A stretch of 64,000 bases of DNA from JAIROC01 sp031553535 (GCA_031553535.1 JAVBLM010000005.1:1-64000), one strand, 5' to 3'. Positions 26,832-35,815 are shown, numbered from the stretch's first letter. Numbers and translations: made by a program. The notes: generated by a model from the sequence alone, not told the origin.

Positions 26832-28325
26832 TTATTGTTTCGTTTTTAACTCTTCATATGCTCGGTAATCGGCAAGATTCCATTCCAGGAAAGACCGTTT
26901 CTTATAATTCCGGAGGAAATTGCTTCTTCGTTTTTCCATTTTGTCATAGTATTGATTATAATCCCAATAATAAGTATGATCTATATTAAAAGGAATAGCT
27001 TTCCTTTGTATCTCATCTATTTTTTGTAATTCATCCAGCGATTTAACTGTAAATGGAAGGGAAGAATCATTCAACTGTGCCATAAAACGGTATTCGATAA
27101 AAGAACGATTGCAGTGTTTGAAGTTATATTTGGCAATAATCACATCCCAGTTGAAAAGCGAAGATACAAACAGCACCAAAAGTAATGAAAGTCCGTTGAT
27201 ACGTAATAAAAAATATGAACTTTTCACTTTTATTATTTTAAAGATAATACTTATCAAACCAATGGCAACCAAAGTTAAAAAGAAAATTACTGCAATCCGT
27301 TTGTATGCCAATCCGAAATAATTAATATACCAATAATTACGTATGATAACGGAAATCGTCATAACAAGATTTTGAAATATCCAAGCACTGGTAAGTGTTT
27401 TAAGTGTTTTGTTTTTTGAATAGAAGTTCAAATTTCCATGGAAAAAATAAAGGGCAATTGCTGCTGAAATTATGACAGAAAATACCAGTACCCATGTTCC
27501 CTGATGAACAAACTCTTTTAACATATCGCCTTCCCATGAGAAGTTGAACCAAATAGTTGTAATATCCAAATAATTAAAAAACAGTATTAATAAATTGAGC
27601 AAACTCAAAAGCACTATTCCTGCTTTGTTTTGCATGGATAGACCGTCTTTTTTGAAAGGATAAAAGTGGCGTTTTCTTTGACGTATAAGATTATCGGAAG
27701 ATGAAATATCGTTTTGATAGATAGATGTGGGAACCGTTTTTGCCAGTAATACATTGGCAACGATAACCCCTAAAATAAAAAACAAAATAATGGAAATGTT
27801 CAGTTTGCCTAAGAATTCGAAAAAAGGAAGGAACCTATTATAAAAGACAGAACTGGATGAAACATATAAAACAAAGAAAAATAAAAAGATAAGAGCGGGA
27901 AAGATAACAAAATACAATAATTTCCGCATTGATCTGCCACCTGTGGTATTACTATCTTCTTGCCCTTTCTGAAATACCCGAGCCTGTGCAAGGAAGCTTC
28001 GGATAATTGTTTCTATTCCAAGATGTAAAAACGACTTGCTGCCTTGAAAATTTAAAGCCGTTGCCAAAGCAAACAAGAGGATAAAATTAATAAAAATAAC
28101 CCAAGATGTGCTAATAAGCATAGTGAAAATTGCAGTTGTGGCGGTAGAAACTAACAGTAAAACGGTAAAGAAATTAAACTTTACCGGCCGGTTGAAATAA
28201 ATCATTACCGGGATAAGAATAACTTCAAATAACAATAAGTTTATCCCGATTGACTTTTTGTAGAATAAAACAGTAAAGAGCAGAGCCGTTAGCAGGGCAA
28301 AGACTATAAATTGGATTTTTCTCAT
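26832..28325 (-). CDS. Polytopic membrane protein, DUF4173-like
   Basis: 497 residues with about ten to twelve hydrophobic segments and a soluble C-terminal tail of about 100 residues rich in Tyr, Arg and Lys. The middle (YPFKKDGLSMQNKAGIVLLS, LNLLILFFNYLDITTIWF) resembles the DUF4153/DUF4173 family of bacterial membrane proteins, whose role is unknown. It is on its own strand block with the OmpA-like gene upstream, 213 bases away. Moderately sure of family, not of function. Confidence 0.6.
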   Translation of the reverse strand: MRKIQFIVFALLTALLFTVLFYKKSIGINLLLFEVILIPVMIYFNRPVKFNFFTVLLLVSTATTAIFTMLISTSWVIFINFILLFALATALNFQGSKSFLHLGIETIIRSFLAQARVFQKGQEDSNTTGGRSMRKLLYFVIFPALIFLFFFVLYVSSSSVFYNRFLPFFEFLGKLNISIILFFILGVIVANVLLAKTVPTSIYQNDISSSDNLIRQRKRHFYPFKKDGLSMQNKAGIVLLSLLNLLILFFNYLDITTIWFNFSWEGDMLKEFVHQGTWVLVFSVIISAAIALYFFHGNLNFYSKNKTLKTLTSAWIFQNLVMTISVIIRNYWYINYFGLAYKRIAVIFFLTLVAIGLISIIFKIIKVKSSYFLLRINGLSLLLVLFVSSLFNWDVIIAKYNFKHCNRSFIEYRFMAQLNDSSLPFTVKSLDELQKIDEIQRKAIPFNIDHTYYWDYNQYYDKMEKRRSNFLRNYKKRSFLEWNLADYRAYEELKTKQ

Positions 28326-28429
28326 AAGAAGTAAAATTATGTTTTTTATGGAACGGAATAATTATTTAAAATATTGCTATAATCCATGCCCGTTAAAAGT
28401 TTTTCCCTTTTTATTCCTTTAATTTCAAC

Positions 28430-28536
28430 AAGCAAAAAGCGACAAGGGTAAAACCGATAAAAAAATAGATAAACTTTAGCCACTAACAACTGTTGCTGTA
28501 ACTTCCTGTAACTTGTATGACTTCCCGTAACTTCTA
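28430..28536 (-). repeat. Partial copy of the dispersed intergenic repeat
   Basis: GGGTAAAACCGATAAAA and the tail GTAACTTCCTGTAACTTG, ending CCCGTAACTTCT, match the complete elements at 55956 and 59020. The head end is missing. Confidence 0.55.
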
Positions 28537-28538
28537 TT

Positions 28539-29249
28539 TTAGTTATGTTCTTTTGTGATTTTGACTTCCGTACGCCGGTTACGCTGACGGCCTTCCGGGT
28601 TATCCGATCCGTCGGGATGAGTATTGTAATCAACGGGCATAGAAGCACCATAACCTTTTGCTGTAATTCTGGAGGCGCTTATTCCTTTTGAGACCAGATA
28701 CTTCTTGACACTTTCGGCACGGGCTTGCGATAATTTCAGGTTTGCCTCATCGGAACCGATATTATCCGTATGGCCGCCTATTTCTATCTCCATTCTGCTT
28801 TTTAGCTTCATCACTTCAACAAGATCGTTCAGCGCTTTATACGAACTGGAACGTAATGACGCCTTTCCATAATCGAATTCTACATTTTCCAATACAAAGA
28901 CCTTCGCCGGTTGATACGTTATCTTTACATTCATTGTATATAACTTTCTTTCCGCAGGGACAGCAAATTCACTGTAATCCACTTCTTCTGTGAAACTCCT
29001 GTACTTTATCTTGTAGGTATCGCCAATGGGAAGTAGGATGGAAAACTTACCGTCTTTATCCGTATGGGATTTAAATATCTCCTTGCTGCTTTTTCCTAAA
29101 AAGGAAACTATTTCCCCTTCAAAGGGAACATTATTATCATCAGTTACCAGTACATTTATCAATGCTTTCGTTTCTGTGGGTTCCAATGTTTGCGAAAAGA
29201 CACAGGAAGCAGATAGTAATAAGATACTTAAAACAAATCCGTTTTTCAT
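28539..29249 (-). CDS. OmpA-family outer-membrane/peptidoglycan-binding protein
   Basis: 236 residues. Signal peptide with a Cys (LSILLLSASCVFSQ), then a region with a carboxypeptidase-like beta sandwich (VLVTDDNNVPFEGEIVSFLG), then an OmpA_C domain from about residue 120: FDYGKASLRSSSY, IGGHTDNIGSDEANLKLSQA, RAESVKKYLVSKGI and GRQRNRRTE. The domain anchors proteins to peptidoglycan. No beta barrel is present, so it is likely periplasmic or lipid-anchored. TATTTTTG at 29275-29282 on this strand is a good promoter 26 bases upstream. Confidence 0.85.
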   Translation of the reverse strand: MKNGFVLSILLLSASCVFSQTLEPTETKALINVLVTDDNNVPFEGEIVSFLGKSSKEIFKSHTDKDGKFSILLPIGDTYKIKYRSFTEEVDYSEFAVPAERKLYTMNVKITYQPAKVFVLENVEFDYGKASLRSSSYKALNDLVEVMKLKSRMEIEIGGHTDNIGSDEANLKLSQARAESVKKYLVSKGISASRITAKGYGASMPVDYNTHPDGSDNPEGRQRNRRTEVKITKEHN

Positions 29250-29403
29250 ATATCAAGATTATTATAATTATCAGCAAAAATACATATTATTCTTCTGCAA
29301 TCAATCTGTTTTTAATGAGATTTTTCGGTCATGGATTAAATTGGCGGATTAAGCAGTTTTACACCGTTCATGTGAACGGTTCTCGTTGTTTTTTTAAGGA
29401 AGG

Positions 29404-29667
29404 TTATGACAAATAATGCCCCTTCAAGGAAAGTATACGTATCTTATCTTTTAGGATTTCATACATAATACGATGTTCATCGTTAATTCTGCGAGACCAA
29501 TAGCCTGAATATTCGTATTTCAAATGTTCCGGTTTGCCCAATCCGGTTTCAGGATGTAGTTTTATATCGGCAAGCAATTGTTGTATTTTCTTTTGAATTT
29601 GTTGATTACCACTTTTCTTCCAAAATACAATATCTTTTCTTGCTATTTCAGTAAATACTACTTCCAT
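29404..29667 (-). CDS. yoeB: YoeB-type mRNA interferase toxin
   Basis: 87 residues, standard length for YoeB/Txe toxins that cut mRNA in the ribosomal A site. Catalytic residues expected from E. coli YoeB (E46, R65, H83, Y84) appear one position later: E47 in GKPEHLKY, R66 in DEHRIMY, H84 and Y85 in LKGHYLS. The upstream antitoxin gene overlaps it by 10 bases. All key residues are intact, so it is probably active. Confidence 0.9.
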   Translation of the reverse strand: MEVVFTEIARKDIVFWKKSGNQQIQKKIQQLLADIKLHPETGLGKPEHLKYEYSGYWSRRINDEHRIMYEILKDKIRILSLKGHYLS

Positions 29668-29858
29668 AAATCTTCTATCGAAATGACTTTATCATTTTTA
29701 CTGTTTTTGGATTTTTCCAGTTTCTTCATAAATTCCTTATCATAAGGGCATTCGTCCGCTTCTGTTTTAACTTTAAAAACACCTATACTATATATAAGGT
29801 CTATCATTTTTTTAGCGATTGTGTTTCTCGCATCATATTCTAATATTATCCGTGCCAT
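29658..29858 (-). CDS. Antitoxin of the YoeB pair, not YefM-like
   Basis: 66 residues. It precedes and overlaps yoeB, the normal antitoxin position. The N-terminus (MARIILEYDARNTIAKKMID) looks like a short ribbon-helix-helix or DUF2683-type start, not the YefM/Phd fold usually paired with YoeB. The C-terminal half is charged (KSKNSKNDK) and probably disordered until it binds toxin. A TACCTTTG element is 28 bases upstream. Confidence 0.75.
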   Translation of the reverse strand: MARIILEYDARNTIAKKMIDLIYSIGVFKVKTEADECPYDKEFMKKLEKSKNSKNDKVISIEDLWK

Positions 29859-29885
29859 GGTTTTACTCCTTTCTATTCATTTTTA

Positions 29886-29893
29886 CAAAGGTA
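29886..29893 (-). promoter_or_regulatory. -7 element TACCTTTG for the toxin-antitoxin operon
   Basis: CAAAGGTA on the plus strand; 28 bases before the antitoxin start, a likely site of autoregulation. Confidence 0.5.
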
Positions 29894-30051
29894 CAAAAAA
29901 TATACCAGTTAGACTAAAACCTATGGAATAAATAGTCCAGCTATATTTATTGCAAGAGGTAATATAAATGTCTTATTGCATTCTAATAACCACTTACTTT
30001 CATACATTAAAAGGCCTCTATATTTACTATGTTTAACCAGATCTTGATTTT

Positions 30052-30861
30052 TTATTTGAAAAAGTCAGACATCGGCTCACAATCATCAAAGAATTGTTTG
30101 GGTGTCAAACCCGTCATTGTTTTAAAATCGTTGGTAAAGTGCGATTGGTCGTAATACCCGTTTTCATACGCCAACTCAATTAATGATGTATTTTTGTTTT
30201 TCGACTTGAAATAAATAGTTGCCTGTAACCGGATTGTTTTCAAATATTGTTTGGGTGAAATTCCGATGTATTCAGCAAAAATCCGTTCAAACTGTTTCCT
30301 ACATAAACAAGCGTGTGAAGCCAATGTGTCGATGTCAATATTTCCTTTTGTTGTTCGAATATGTTGGATTGTATTGCTGATTCGCTGAAACTCAAATTCT
30401 CGTTTATTGTCATATAATAATTTACAGAGGCATTCTTCTACAATGTTAATTTTCGTTTGAAAAGAATTTTGTTTCGACAATTTGAATTCCAATTCACCGT
30501 ACAGTTGTTTGTTGATATATTTTAAAGGGATAGTGTAGTTTAATAGTTCGATAAAAGGAAGTGGAAAGAATTGTCTTACACCTTGAGGGTGGAATGAAAT
30601 AGAGAAAATCGACAAATCTTCGGAAATAAGAATGTCGTAGTAATCGTTTTGCTGTCCACCCAAAAGGAATTTGTCTTCCAACGACCTGTTTTTTGTAAGC
30701 GCTTTTGGTTTATGGCCTAGATACAGGATAAGTTCGGGTAATCCGCTTGGGATAATGCGTTGTGTATATTGTTCTCCTGCTTTCAATACGTTCTCAAGTC
30801 CCCAATATTGTTTAATATAGGGTTTTAACTTTTCCGATGGCTGACCAAAATGATAATTCAT
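30052..30861 (-). CDS. AraC-family transcriptional regulator
   Basis: 269 residues. The C-terminal third has the two helix-turn-helix motifs of AraC/XylS proteins (IDTLASHACLCRKQFERIFA and SLIELAYENGYYDQSHFTND, then FKTMTGLTPKQF). The N-terminal part is a DUF6597-like sensor region (YHFGQPSEKLKPYIKQYWGL) common in Bacteroidota AraC proteins. It is 53 bases after a VOC-family gene on the same strand and may control it. Confidence 0.88.
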   Translation of the reverse strand: MNYHFGQPSEKLKPYIKQYWGLENVLKAGEQYTQRIIPSGLPELILYLGHKPKALTKNRSLEDKFLLGGQQNDYYDILISEDLSIFSISFHPQGVRQFFPLPFIELLNYTIPLKYINKQLYGELEFKLSKQNSFQTKINIVEECLCKLLYDNKREFEFQRISNTIQHIRTTKGNIDIDTLASHACLCRKQFERIFAEYIGISPKQYLKTIRLQATIYFKSKNKNTSLIELAYENGYYDQSHFTNDFKTMTGLTPKQFFDDCEPMSDFFK

Positions 30862-30914
30862 ATCTTAAAAGAGGAACGGTGTCCGGGTTAACAAACACCG
30901 TTCGTTTAATTGCT

Positions 30915-31274
30915 TTACAATTTTTCGTACAATCCGACTTTGTTTCCTTCCGTGTCAATGAATAAGGCAAAATATCCCTTTCCTTCGACTTCAATTTTGG
31001 TTTTTGGGAAAACTATTTTTCCACCATTTGCTTCGATACGTACCGCTGTTTGTTCGATGCTGTCAGGAACATTCAAATTGACAATTACACCACTTCCGGA
31101 AGACTTGTGATCGGGGTTATAAAAAATAGAACCTTCTCCCGTAGGGAAACACGCCATTTTTTCGGTTCCGCAATCAAATTCTTCCATTGTAAGATTGAAA
31201 ACGTTGCTGTAGAAGTTTACCGCACGCTTAAAATCAGCTGTCGGGATATCTACCCATTCGATTAATTTTTCCAT
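30915..31274 (-). CDS. VOC/glyoxalase-fold protein
   Basis: 119 residues. One vicinal-oxygen-chelate domain: the start (IEWVDIPTADFKRAVNFYSN) and the end (YFALFIDTEGNKVGLYEKL) give the two beta-alpha-beta modules. PhnB/YaeR-like members of this size are common and mostly of unknown substrate. It is the first gene of a unit with the AraC regulator; a TAATTTTG at 31310-31317 is a plausible promoter. Confidence 0.82.
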   Translation of the reverse strand: MEKLIEWVDIPTADFKRAVNFYSNVFNLTMEEFDCGTEKMACFPTGEGSIFYNPDHKSSGSGVIVNLNVPDSIEQTAVRIEANGGKIVFPKTKIEVEGKGYFALFIDTEGNKVGLYEKL

Positions 31275-31460
31275 TTTTCTGTATTTAAATTAGACATTGA
31301 ATTTCGGGACAAAATTACCACCAATGTCGGTTTAAAAATTGGAAATTTGAGACATTCACGACTTGTCATTTTTTATTGCCAAATGGGGGGAGTGGTACCT
31401 GGCATCGATTTACTTCCCCCTTGTATATTGTCCCGCTAACCTCACCAATCTATTCAACTA

Positions 31461-31952
31461 TCACAATGTCTCGTTGGAAACGGTACCTTCAAAAGAAAAC
31501 TCTACGGATTTATTTTCTTTAGTAGTTATGCCGTGGCCTGTTAGTTGGTAGCGGTCATCGCCCAGGCTTTTAACATCAACATAAGCATTTTCCAGGCATT
31601 TTTGACTATTTATAGTGCTACCTGTCTGTACCTCTACGGTAAGCAGCCACGAGTTTTGCTCATGCGTATATGTTCCGGAGGGGTCGCTGTTCTTCCTGCA
31701 AATTTCGGCCACAACGAACACATCTTCTTTGGTCTCCAGATGGAACCAGGTCTTATATGGCCCACAGTCATCCCAAGTCGATCCATTCATCTTCACCAGG
31801 TACGCATTGGTAATCTTGTACTCACTCCCGTTATATGTGATCGTGCCCTTTATGTCCCCCTTATTGGCCTTACCACAAGAGATAAAAACGGTTAATACAA
31901 GTAAGACAATTGCCATCAGGCTACATACTGATTTCTTCTTATTCTGTATCAT
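31461..31952 (-). CDS. Lipoprotein, function unknown (paralogue of the next gene)
   Basis: 163 residues. Lipoprotein signal with lipobox (LLVLTVFISCGKA). The mature part starts KGDIKGTITYNGSEYKITNA and ends KSVEFSFEGTV, the same opening and closing pattern as in the neighbouring 32074-32613 product (WVKYQGKTHDLTQA ... GKVEFSYTGEV), so the two are likely related beta-sandwich proteins. Two Cys in the middle may form a disulfide. Role unknown. Confidence 0.6.
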   Translation of the reverse strand: MIQNKKKSVCSLMAIVLLVLTVFISCGKANKGDIKGTITYNGSEYKITNAYLVKMNGSTWDDCGPYKTWFHLETKEDVFVVAEICRKNSDPSGTYTHEQNSWLLTVEVQTGSTINSQKCLENAYVDVKSLGDDRYQLTGHGITTKENKSVEFSFEGTVSNETL

Positions 31953-32073
31953 AACTTTAACTATTTATTATTATATGAATTATTCTATATAATTATATGG
32001 TATTTTAATTAATACTAACCCAAAACCCTGTTATAGTTCCGGATATTCGGCTACCTACATTTAATATGGTTCT

Positions 32074-32613
32074 TTATTTCTGAATAGTTACCTCTCCGGT
32101 ATAAGAGAATTCCACTTTCCCATCAATACTGGCATCAAAAAAGCCTTCTATAGTGTATTTCCCATCGGAATAACTCACTTTTACCTGTTCGTTCCCATCG
32201 CCAATACCCGTGAAATTGAAAGGCGTACCTCCAATATTACATTGCGTACGACTATTTGAAATTGTGCCGGCTTTGGTTGAGCCGGTACTTTTTGTATAGG
32301 TTCCACCGGCACTTTGTAATGAAGAAGCATCGGAGTAGAAAGCAAACTGTAACCCGACATACTTCTCATCGCTATTGGATGAATTTTCCAGCAATACCGT
32401 AAATCCGGTTCCTTCAAATCCAGGAACGGATAATACATCTCCCCGTGCAGTAGCTTGCGTCAAATCATGTGTTTTACCCTGGTATTTTACCCAACCCTTA
32501 GCGGCTTCTTCTTCTTTTTTACAGCTTGAAAACATGATACCTGTTACGGTAAGGCAGATTGTTGCCATAACTACGTTCTTAAAAATTAATCTAATACATT
32601 TCATTTTTTTCAT
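32074..32613 (-). CDS. Lipoprotein, function unknown
   Basis: 179 residues. Signal peptide with lipobox (TVTGIMFSSCKKEEE). Mature part begins KGWVKYQGKTHDLTQATARG, is rich in Ser, Thr and Gly, and closes with GKVEFSYTGEVTIQK; probable all-beta fold. Related in layout to the neighbour at 31461. The region just upstream carries a 23-bp array of dyads. Confidence 0.6.
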   Translation of the reverse strand: MKKMKCIRLIFKNVVMATICLTVTGIMFSSCKKEEEAAKGWVKYQGKTHDLTQATARGDVLSVPGFEGTGFTVLLENSSNSDEKYVGLQFAFYSDASSLQSAGGTYTKSTGSTKAGTISNSRTQCNIGGTPFNFTGIGDGNEQVKVSYSDGKYTIEGFFDASIDGKVEFSYTGEVTIQK

Positions 32614-32675
32614 TATTTACTTGGTTATTATTTTAATACTATCTCTATTTTCATTTGTTTAATCCTATTGTTTAT

Positions 32676-32815
32676 ATCTGTCTATATGTATATTCTCTAT
32701 CTACCTATGCGTAGATTATAAATCTACTTATGTGTAGATTCTGTATCTACCTACGTGTAGATTCTCTATCTACTTATACGTAGATTCTTTGCCTGCCCAT
32801 GAGGGGATTTTCTCT
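32676..32815. repeat. 23-bp tandem array of short dyads
   Basis: ATCTAC or a near variant begins at 32676, 32699, 32722, 32745, 32768 and (degenerate) 32791, each 23 bases apart. In the best units TCTAC is followed six bases later by GTAGA, so each unit is a small hairpin. The array fills the gap between the DUF4469 gene and the lipoprotein gene. It carries no open frame worth calling and no spacers. Confidence 0.85.
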
Positions 32816-32849
32816 TTCTACCTGCATAAATCCTTCTTTTGACCATTAT

Positions 32850-33554
32850 TTATCTTACACTTAGACTTTTCGGATAGACAAACACCTTGGGTGTCTTTAA
32901 CAGTTTCACTCCATTGGCAAATTGCGTTGCTATCTTTATACGATATTCTCCCGCAGCAAGATAGGGGATCACCACAATAACTCTGGACGGTTTGTTCTCT
33001 ATTACTATTTCTGCTTTGGTTTCAGTACCATCTTCCGAAATAAACCATAATCCGCAGGCAGGGTCTTCCCCTTCTATTTTCAAATTATGCCCATATATTT
33101 GGGCAACGCCTCCCGGGGTGAGTATCTCGTTCACCAAATGCGATACACTGTCCTTTACTTCCTGTATTTGGGGTAGGGGGGAACTGGTACTCATCTTTTC
33201 AAACTTTATATTTTTCTGTGTATCACGAAGTAAAGTGCCTTTGGATACATTGATATGCAGCTTATGGCGATTCCTGTCAAAAGTATCCATTGGTCCTTCA
33301 AACACACCGGAAATAGAGAATGAGGTATTGAACAAAGGTGTAGTAACAGTGCTTCCTTCTGTCAATACTTCTATAATTGTTTCTTCATAACTGTTTATTG
33401 CTGCGATAATATCGGTGCGGGTAAGCAGTGTTCCCTTGTTAATCATACGGGTGATAATCGCTTCCTTATCCATACGGCTACTTACATAGATTTGTGCGTA
33501 ATAATCATCGGGACGCTCTGTTAATCGATTTTCTATCAGTGAGTACTTTAACAT
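32850..33554 (-). CDS. HU-like/DUF4469 protein
   Basis: 234 residues. The N-terminal 120 residues resemble the HU/IHF-like domain found before DUF4469 (DYYAQIYVSSRMDKEAIITR, GTLLTRTDIIAAINSYEETI). The C-terminal domain, from about 135, is an Ig-like/TIG fold (ILTPGGVAQIYGHNLKIEGE, CGLWFISEDG). The family is specific to Bacteroidota; whether it binds DNA is not settled. It is the first of three minus-strand genes with the two lipoproteins. A TATATTTG element at 33660-33667 lies 106 bases upstream. Confidence 0.75.
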   Translation of the reverse strand: MLKYSLIENRLTERPDDYYAQIYVSSRMDKEAIITRMINKGTLLTRTDIIAAINSYEETIIEVLTEGSTVTTPLFNTSFSISGVFEGPMDTFDRNRHKLHINVSKGTLLRDTQKNIKFEKMSTSSPLPQIQEVKDSVSHLVNEILTPGGVAQIYGHNLKIEGEDPACGLWFISEDGTETKAEIVIENKPSRVIVVIPYLAAGEYRIKIATQFANGVKLLKTPKVFVYPKSLSVR

Positions 33555-33806
33555 GATAATTCAAATTTAAGTTAGTGTTTTTAGTTGATAATTTATATTG
33601 TAGTTTTATCTTTTAATTCATTTTTATCCTATTATTTGATAAATCTCTTAAAGGATTTGCAAATATACGGTTTTTTATTGAACTAATAACAGTTAAAATT
33701 ATTTTTTATAATAACAGGAATGCTTTATCTTTACGTTTAAAATGTAATATAATTCAGATACTTCACTATTTTCTTTCAATTTTAGTGGAGTTATTCCAAA
33801 ATTATA

Positions 33807-33814
33807 TACCTTTG
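33807..33814 (+). promoter_or_regulatory. -7 element TACCTTTG for the small TonB gene
   Basis: 14 bases before the start codon, so the leader is very short. Confidence 0.5.
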
Positions 33815-33827
33815 GAAAAAAACAGAT

Positions 33828-34244
33828 ATGAAACAAATTTACATTATTATTACAGGCTTGTTGGCATTTACCTGTATACCATCGGTTATTAATGCTCAGA
33901 CCAATACGAATTCTACCTCAAGCGAAGAAGAAGTATATACGATAGTAGAAGTAGCTCCGGAGTTTCCCGGAGGGGAAGAAGCACGTATGAAGTTTCTGCG
34001 TGACAATATTGTGTACCCTATAGAAGCTCGTAAAAAAGGAATAAAGGGAAGAGTTGTTCTGAGCTTTATAGTGGAGAAGAATGGCTCAATTACAAATATA
34101 GAAGTATTAAAATCCGCACACAAGCTATTGGATGAGGAAGCTATACGTGTCACAAAGTTAATGCCTGCATGGAAGCCTGCTATGCAAAAAGACAAGCCTG
34201 TAAGTATAAAATATAGCATGCCTATTACATTTAATATATATTAA
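33828..34244 (+). CDS. TonB C-terminal-domain protein with signal peptide
   Basis: 138 residues. A signal peptide (IYIIITGLLAFTCIPSVINAQ) is followed directly by a TonB C-terminal domain (FPGGEEARMKFLRDNIVYP, KGRVVLSFIVEKNGSI, MPAWKPAMQKDKPVSIKY). The Pro-rich spacer that would let it span the periplasm is missing, and the N-terminus looks cleavable. It may act as a periplasmic accessory and not as a full energy transducer. The domain is closely similar to those at 62198 and 63085. Confidence 0.85.
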   Translation: MKQIYIIITGLLAFTCIPSVINAQTNTNSTSSEEEVYTIVEVAPEFPGGEEARMKFLRDNIVYPIEARKKGIKGRVVLSFIVEKNGSITNIEVLKSAHKLLDEEAIRVTKLMPAWKPAMQKDKPVSIKYSMPITFNIY

Positions 34245-34620
34245 GCAGGTTTCTATTTTGATTTTCCGATGGATTCCTTAATCCTCTTCCAGTTTGTTTT
34301 ACGATAACAATACGTATCGAAAGCAGATTCTTTTACTTGCGTGATGTTATTTGTATATGAAGATGTCAAAATTTGATATAAGAGATTAACTCCGTTGAGC
34401 TCGCAAGCTCGGTTATCCCGCTAATGCTTCTTACTTCGTGGCTTAGGTGCTTCATGCCAATTATAGGGATTATATCACTGCGTTTCGATGCTTTCGCTAT
34501 ACTTTGTGGCTCAGGTGCTTCGTGCCTCGCAATGACGTTATTTCGTTTGTTTAGAGCGTCATTGCGAGGTACGAAGCAATCCCTATCCTTATTTTAGCTT
34601 GATTTTTAACAACCGCTACA
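34245..34620. repeat. Intergenic region with GTCATTGCGAGG palindromes
   Basis: CTTCGTGCCTCGCAATGACG at 34518-34537 is matched, with one mismatch, by CGTCATTGCGAGGTACGAAG at 34557-34576, giving a 20-bp stem. Degenerate copies of the motif (gtgcttcatgcc) extend back to about 34420. This is a known kind of intergenic repeat (CGTCATTGCGAGG...GAAGCAATC) seen in unrelated bacteria. No gene is visible. Confidence 0.7.
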
Positions 34621-34650
34621 ATAAAAAAGCCGGATTAGTTACCTCCGGCT
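34621..34650 (-). terminator. Intrinsic terminator of the acd-etfBA operon
   Basis: On the minus strand AGCCGGA and TCCGGCT pair over a 9-base loop, followed by TTTTTTAT. It lies 133 bases after the etfA stop. Confidence 0.75.
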
Positions 34651-34782
34651 GTAATTTATTCCTCCTTTCAATTCCGTAACAGAGGTTCCTTTATTGCTCT
34701 GTCTTTGTTACTCCATCCATGCAAAGATAATATGACACTTCCCTGTATCATCATTCTTAATTTTTAACTCTTAACTCTTAAT

Positions 34783-35796
34783 TTATTTGTTATGCTCCGC
34801 CAGTTCATGCGATAGACGTTCGGTAAGCAAAGGAATGATTTTATTTACGTCCCCTACAATACCCAAATCCGCGACATTGAAGATAGGAGCATGCTTGTCT
34901 TTGTTGATGGCAATAATAAAGTCGGATTCTTCCATCCCTGCCAAATGCTGGATCGCTCCCGAAATACCGGCAGCAATGTAAAGGTCAGGGCGTACTGTTT
35001 TTCCGGTCTGTCCCACTTGGCGATCGTGCGTGAGGACGCCTGCATCTACTACGGCTCTGGAAGCGGATACTTCCGCTTTCAATACATCGGCCAGTTTCTT
35101 TAACTGGTCGAAACCATTTTGATTGCCGACACCTCTTCCACCGGATATTAATATTTTTGCTTCGGTAATATCGATTTTGTTCTTCTGTTCTTTCACATTC
35201 TCTATTAGGCGTACCTTAAACTTGCTACTGTCAAATCGAACTTGGAAAGTAATTATTTCTCCTTTTCGTCCCGGTATACGATCGATCTTTTGCATCACAC
35301 CCGGACGTACCGTAGACATTTGCGGACGATATTCTTCACAAGTGATAGTTGCCATCAGGTTTCCGCCAAATGCAGGGCGGGTCATAAGGAATTCCCGTTC
35401 TTCGGAGATTTCGAGCTTTGTACAGTCGGCAGTCAATCCGGTTTCCAGGCGTGCGGATAGTCTCGGCGCCAGGTCTCTTCCTATGGTCGTCGCTCCAAAA
35501 AGCATAATGGAAGGCTTGTACCTGTTGATCACTTGATCAATAGCCTGTGTATAAGGTTCTGTCATATAATCTTTTAATTCGGGGGAGTCGATACAGATCA
35601 CTTCATAGGCACCGTATTCAATCAGTAGCTGTGCCTGTGATGTGATGTTATGACCGGGGAAAACAGCCACTACTTTCTCTTGCAGTGTCTTTGCCAGTTC
35701 TGTTGCCTTTCCTAACAATTCCAGGGCAACCGGTTGAATTGTGTTTTCCCGTTGTTCAATAAATACGAATATATTTTTATATTGTGCTTTATCCAT
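34783..35796 (-). CDS. etfA: Electron transfer flavoprotein, alpha subunit
   Basis: 337 residues. C-terminal FAD-binding region with the signature VGQTGKTVRPDLYIAAGISG and an acidic NKDKHAPIFNVADLGIVGD segment. The N-terminal domain has FVFIEQRENTIQPVALELLG. Together with EtfB it links the butyryl-CoA dehydrogenase encoded upstream to NADH and possibly ferredoxin (electron bifurcation in fermenters); bifurcation is inferred. Last gene of the operon; 19 bases after etfB. Confidence 0.95.
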   Translation of the reverse strand: MDKAQYKNIFVFIEQRENTIQPVALELLGKATELAKTLQEKVVAVFPGHNITSQAQLLIEYGAYEVICIDSPELKDYMTEPYTQAIDQVINRYKPSIMLFGATTIGRDLAPRLSARLETGLTADCTKLEISEEREFLMTRPAFGGNLMATITCEEYRPQMSTVRPGVMQKIDRIPGRKGEIITFQVRFDSSKFKVRLIENVKEQKNKIDITEAKILISGGRGVGNQNGFDQLKKLADVLKAEVSASRAVVDAGVLTHDRQVGQTGKTVRPDLYIAAGISGAIQHLAGMEESDFIIAINKDKHAPIFNVADLGIVGDVNKIIPLLTERLSHELAEHNK

Positions 35797-35815
35797 TTCA
35801 ATGATTTTTGACAGA

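Noticed and set aside
29363..29380. ACCGTTCA/TGAACGGT hairpin as terminator of the toxin-antitoxin operon
   Set aside because: The T run lies on the plus-strand side; the genes are on the minus strand, where no T run follows.
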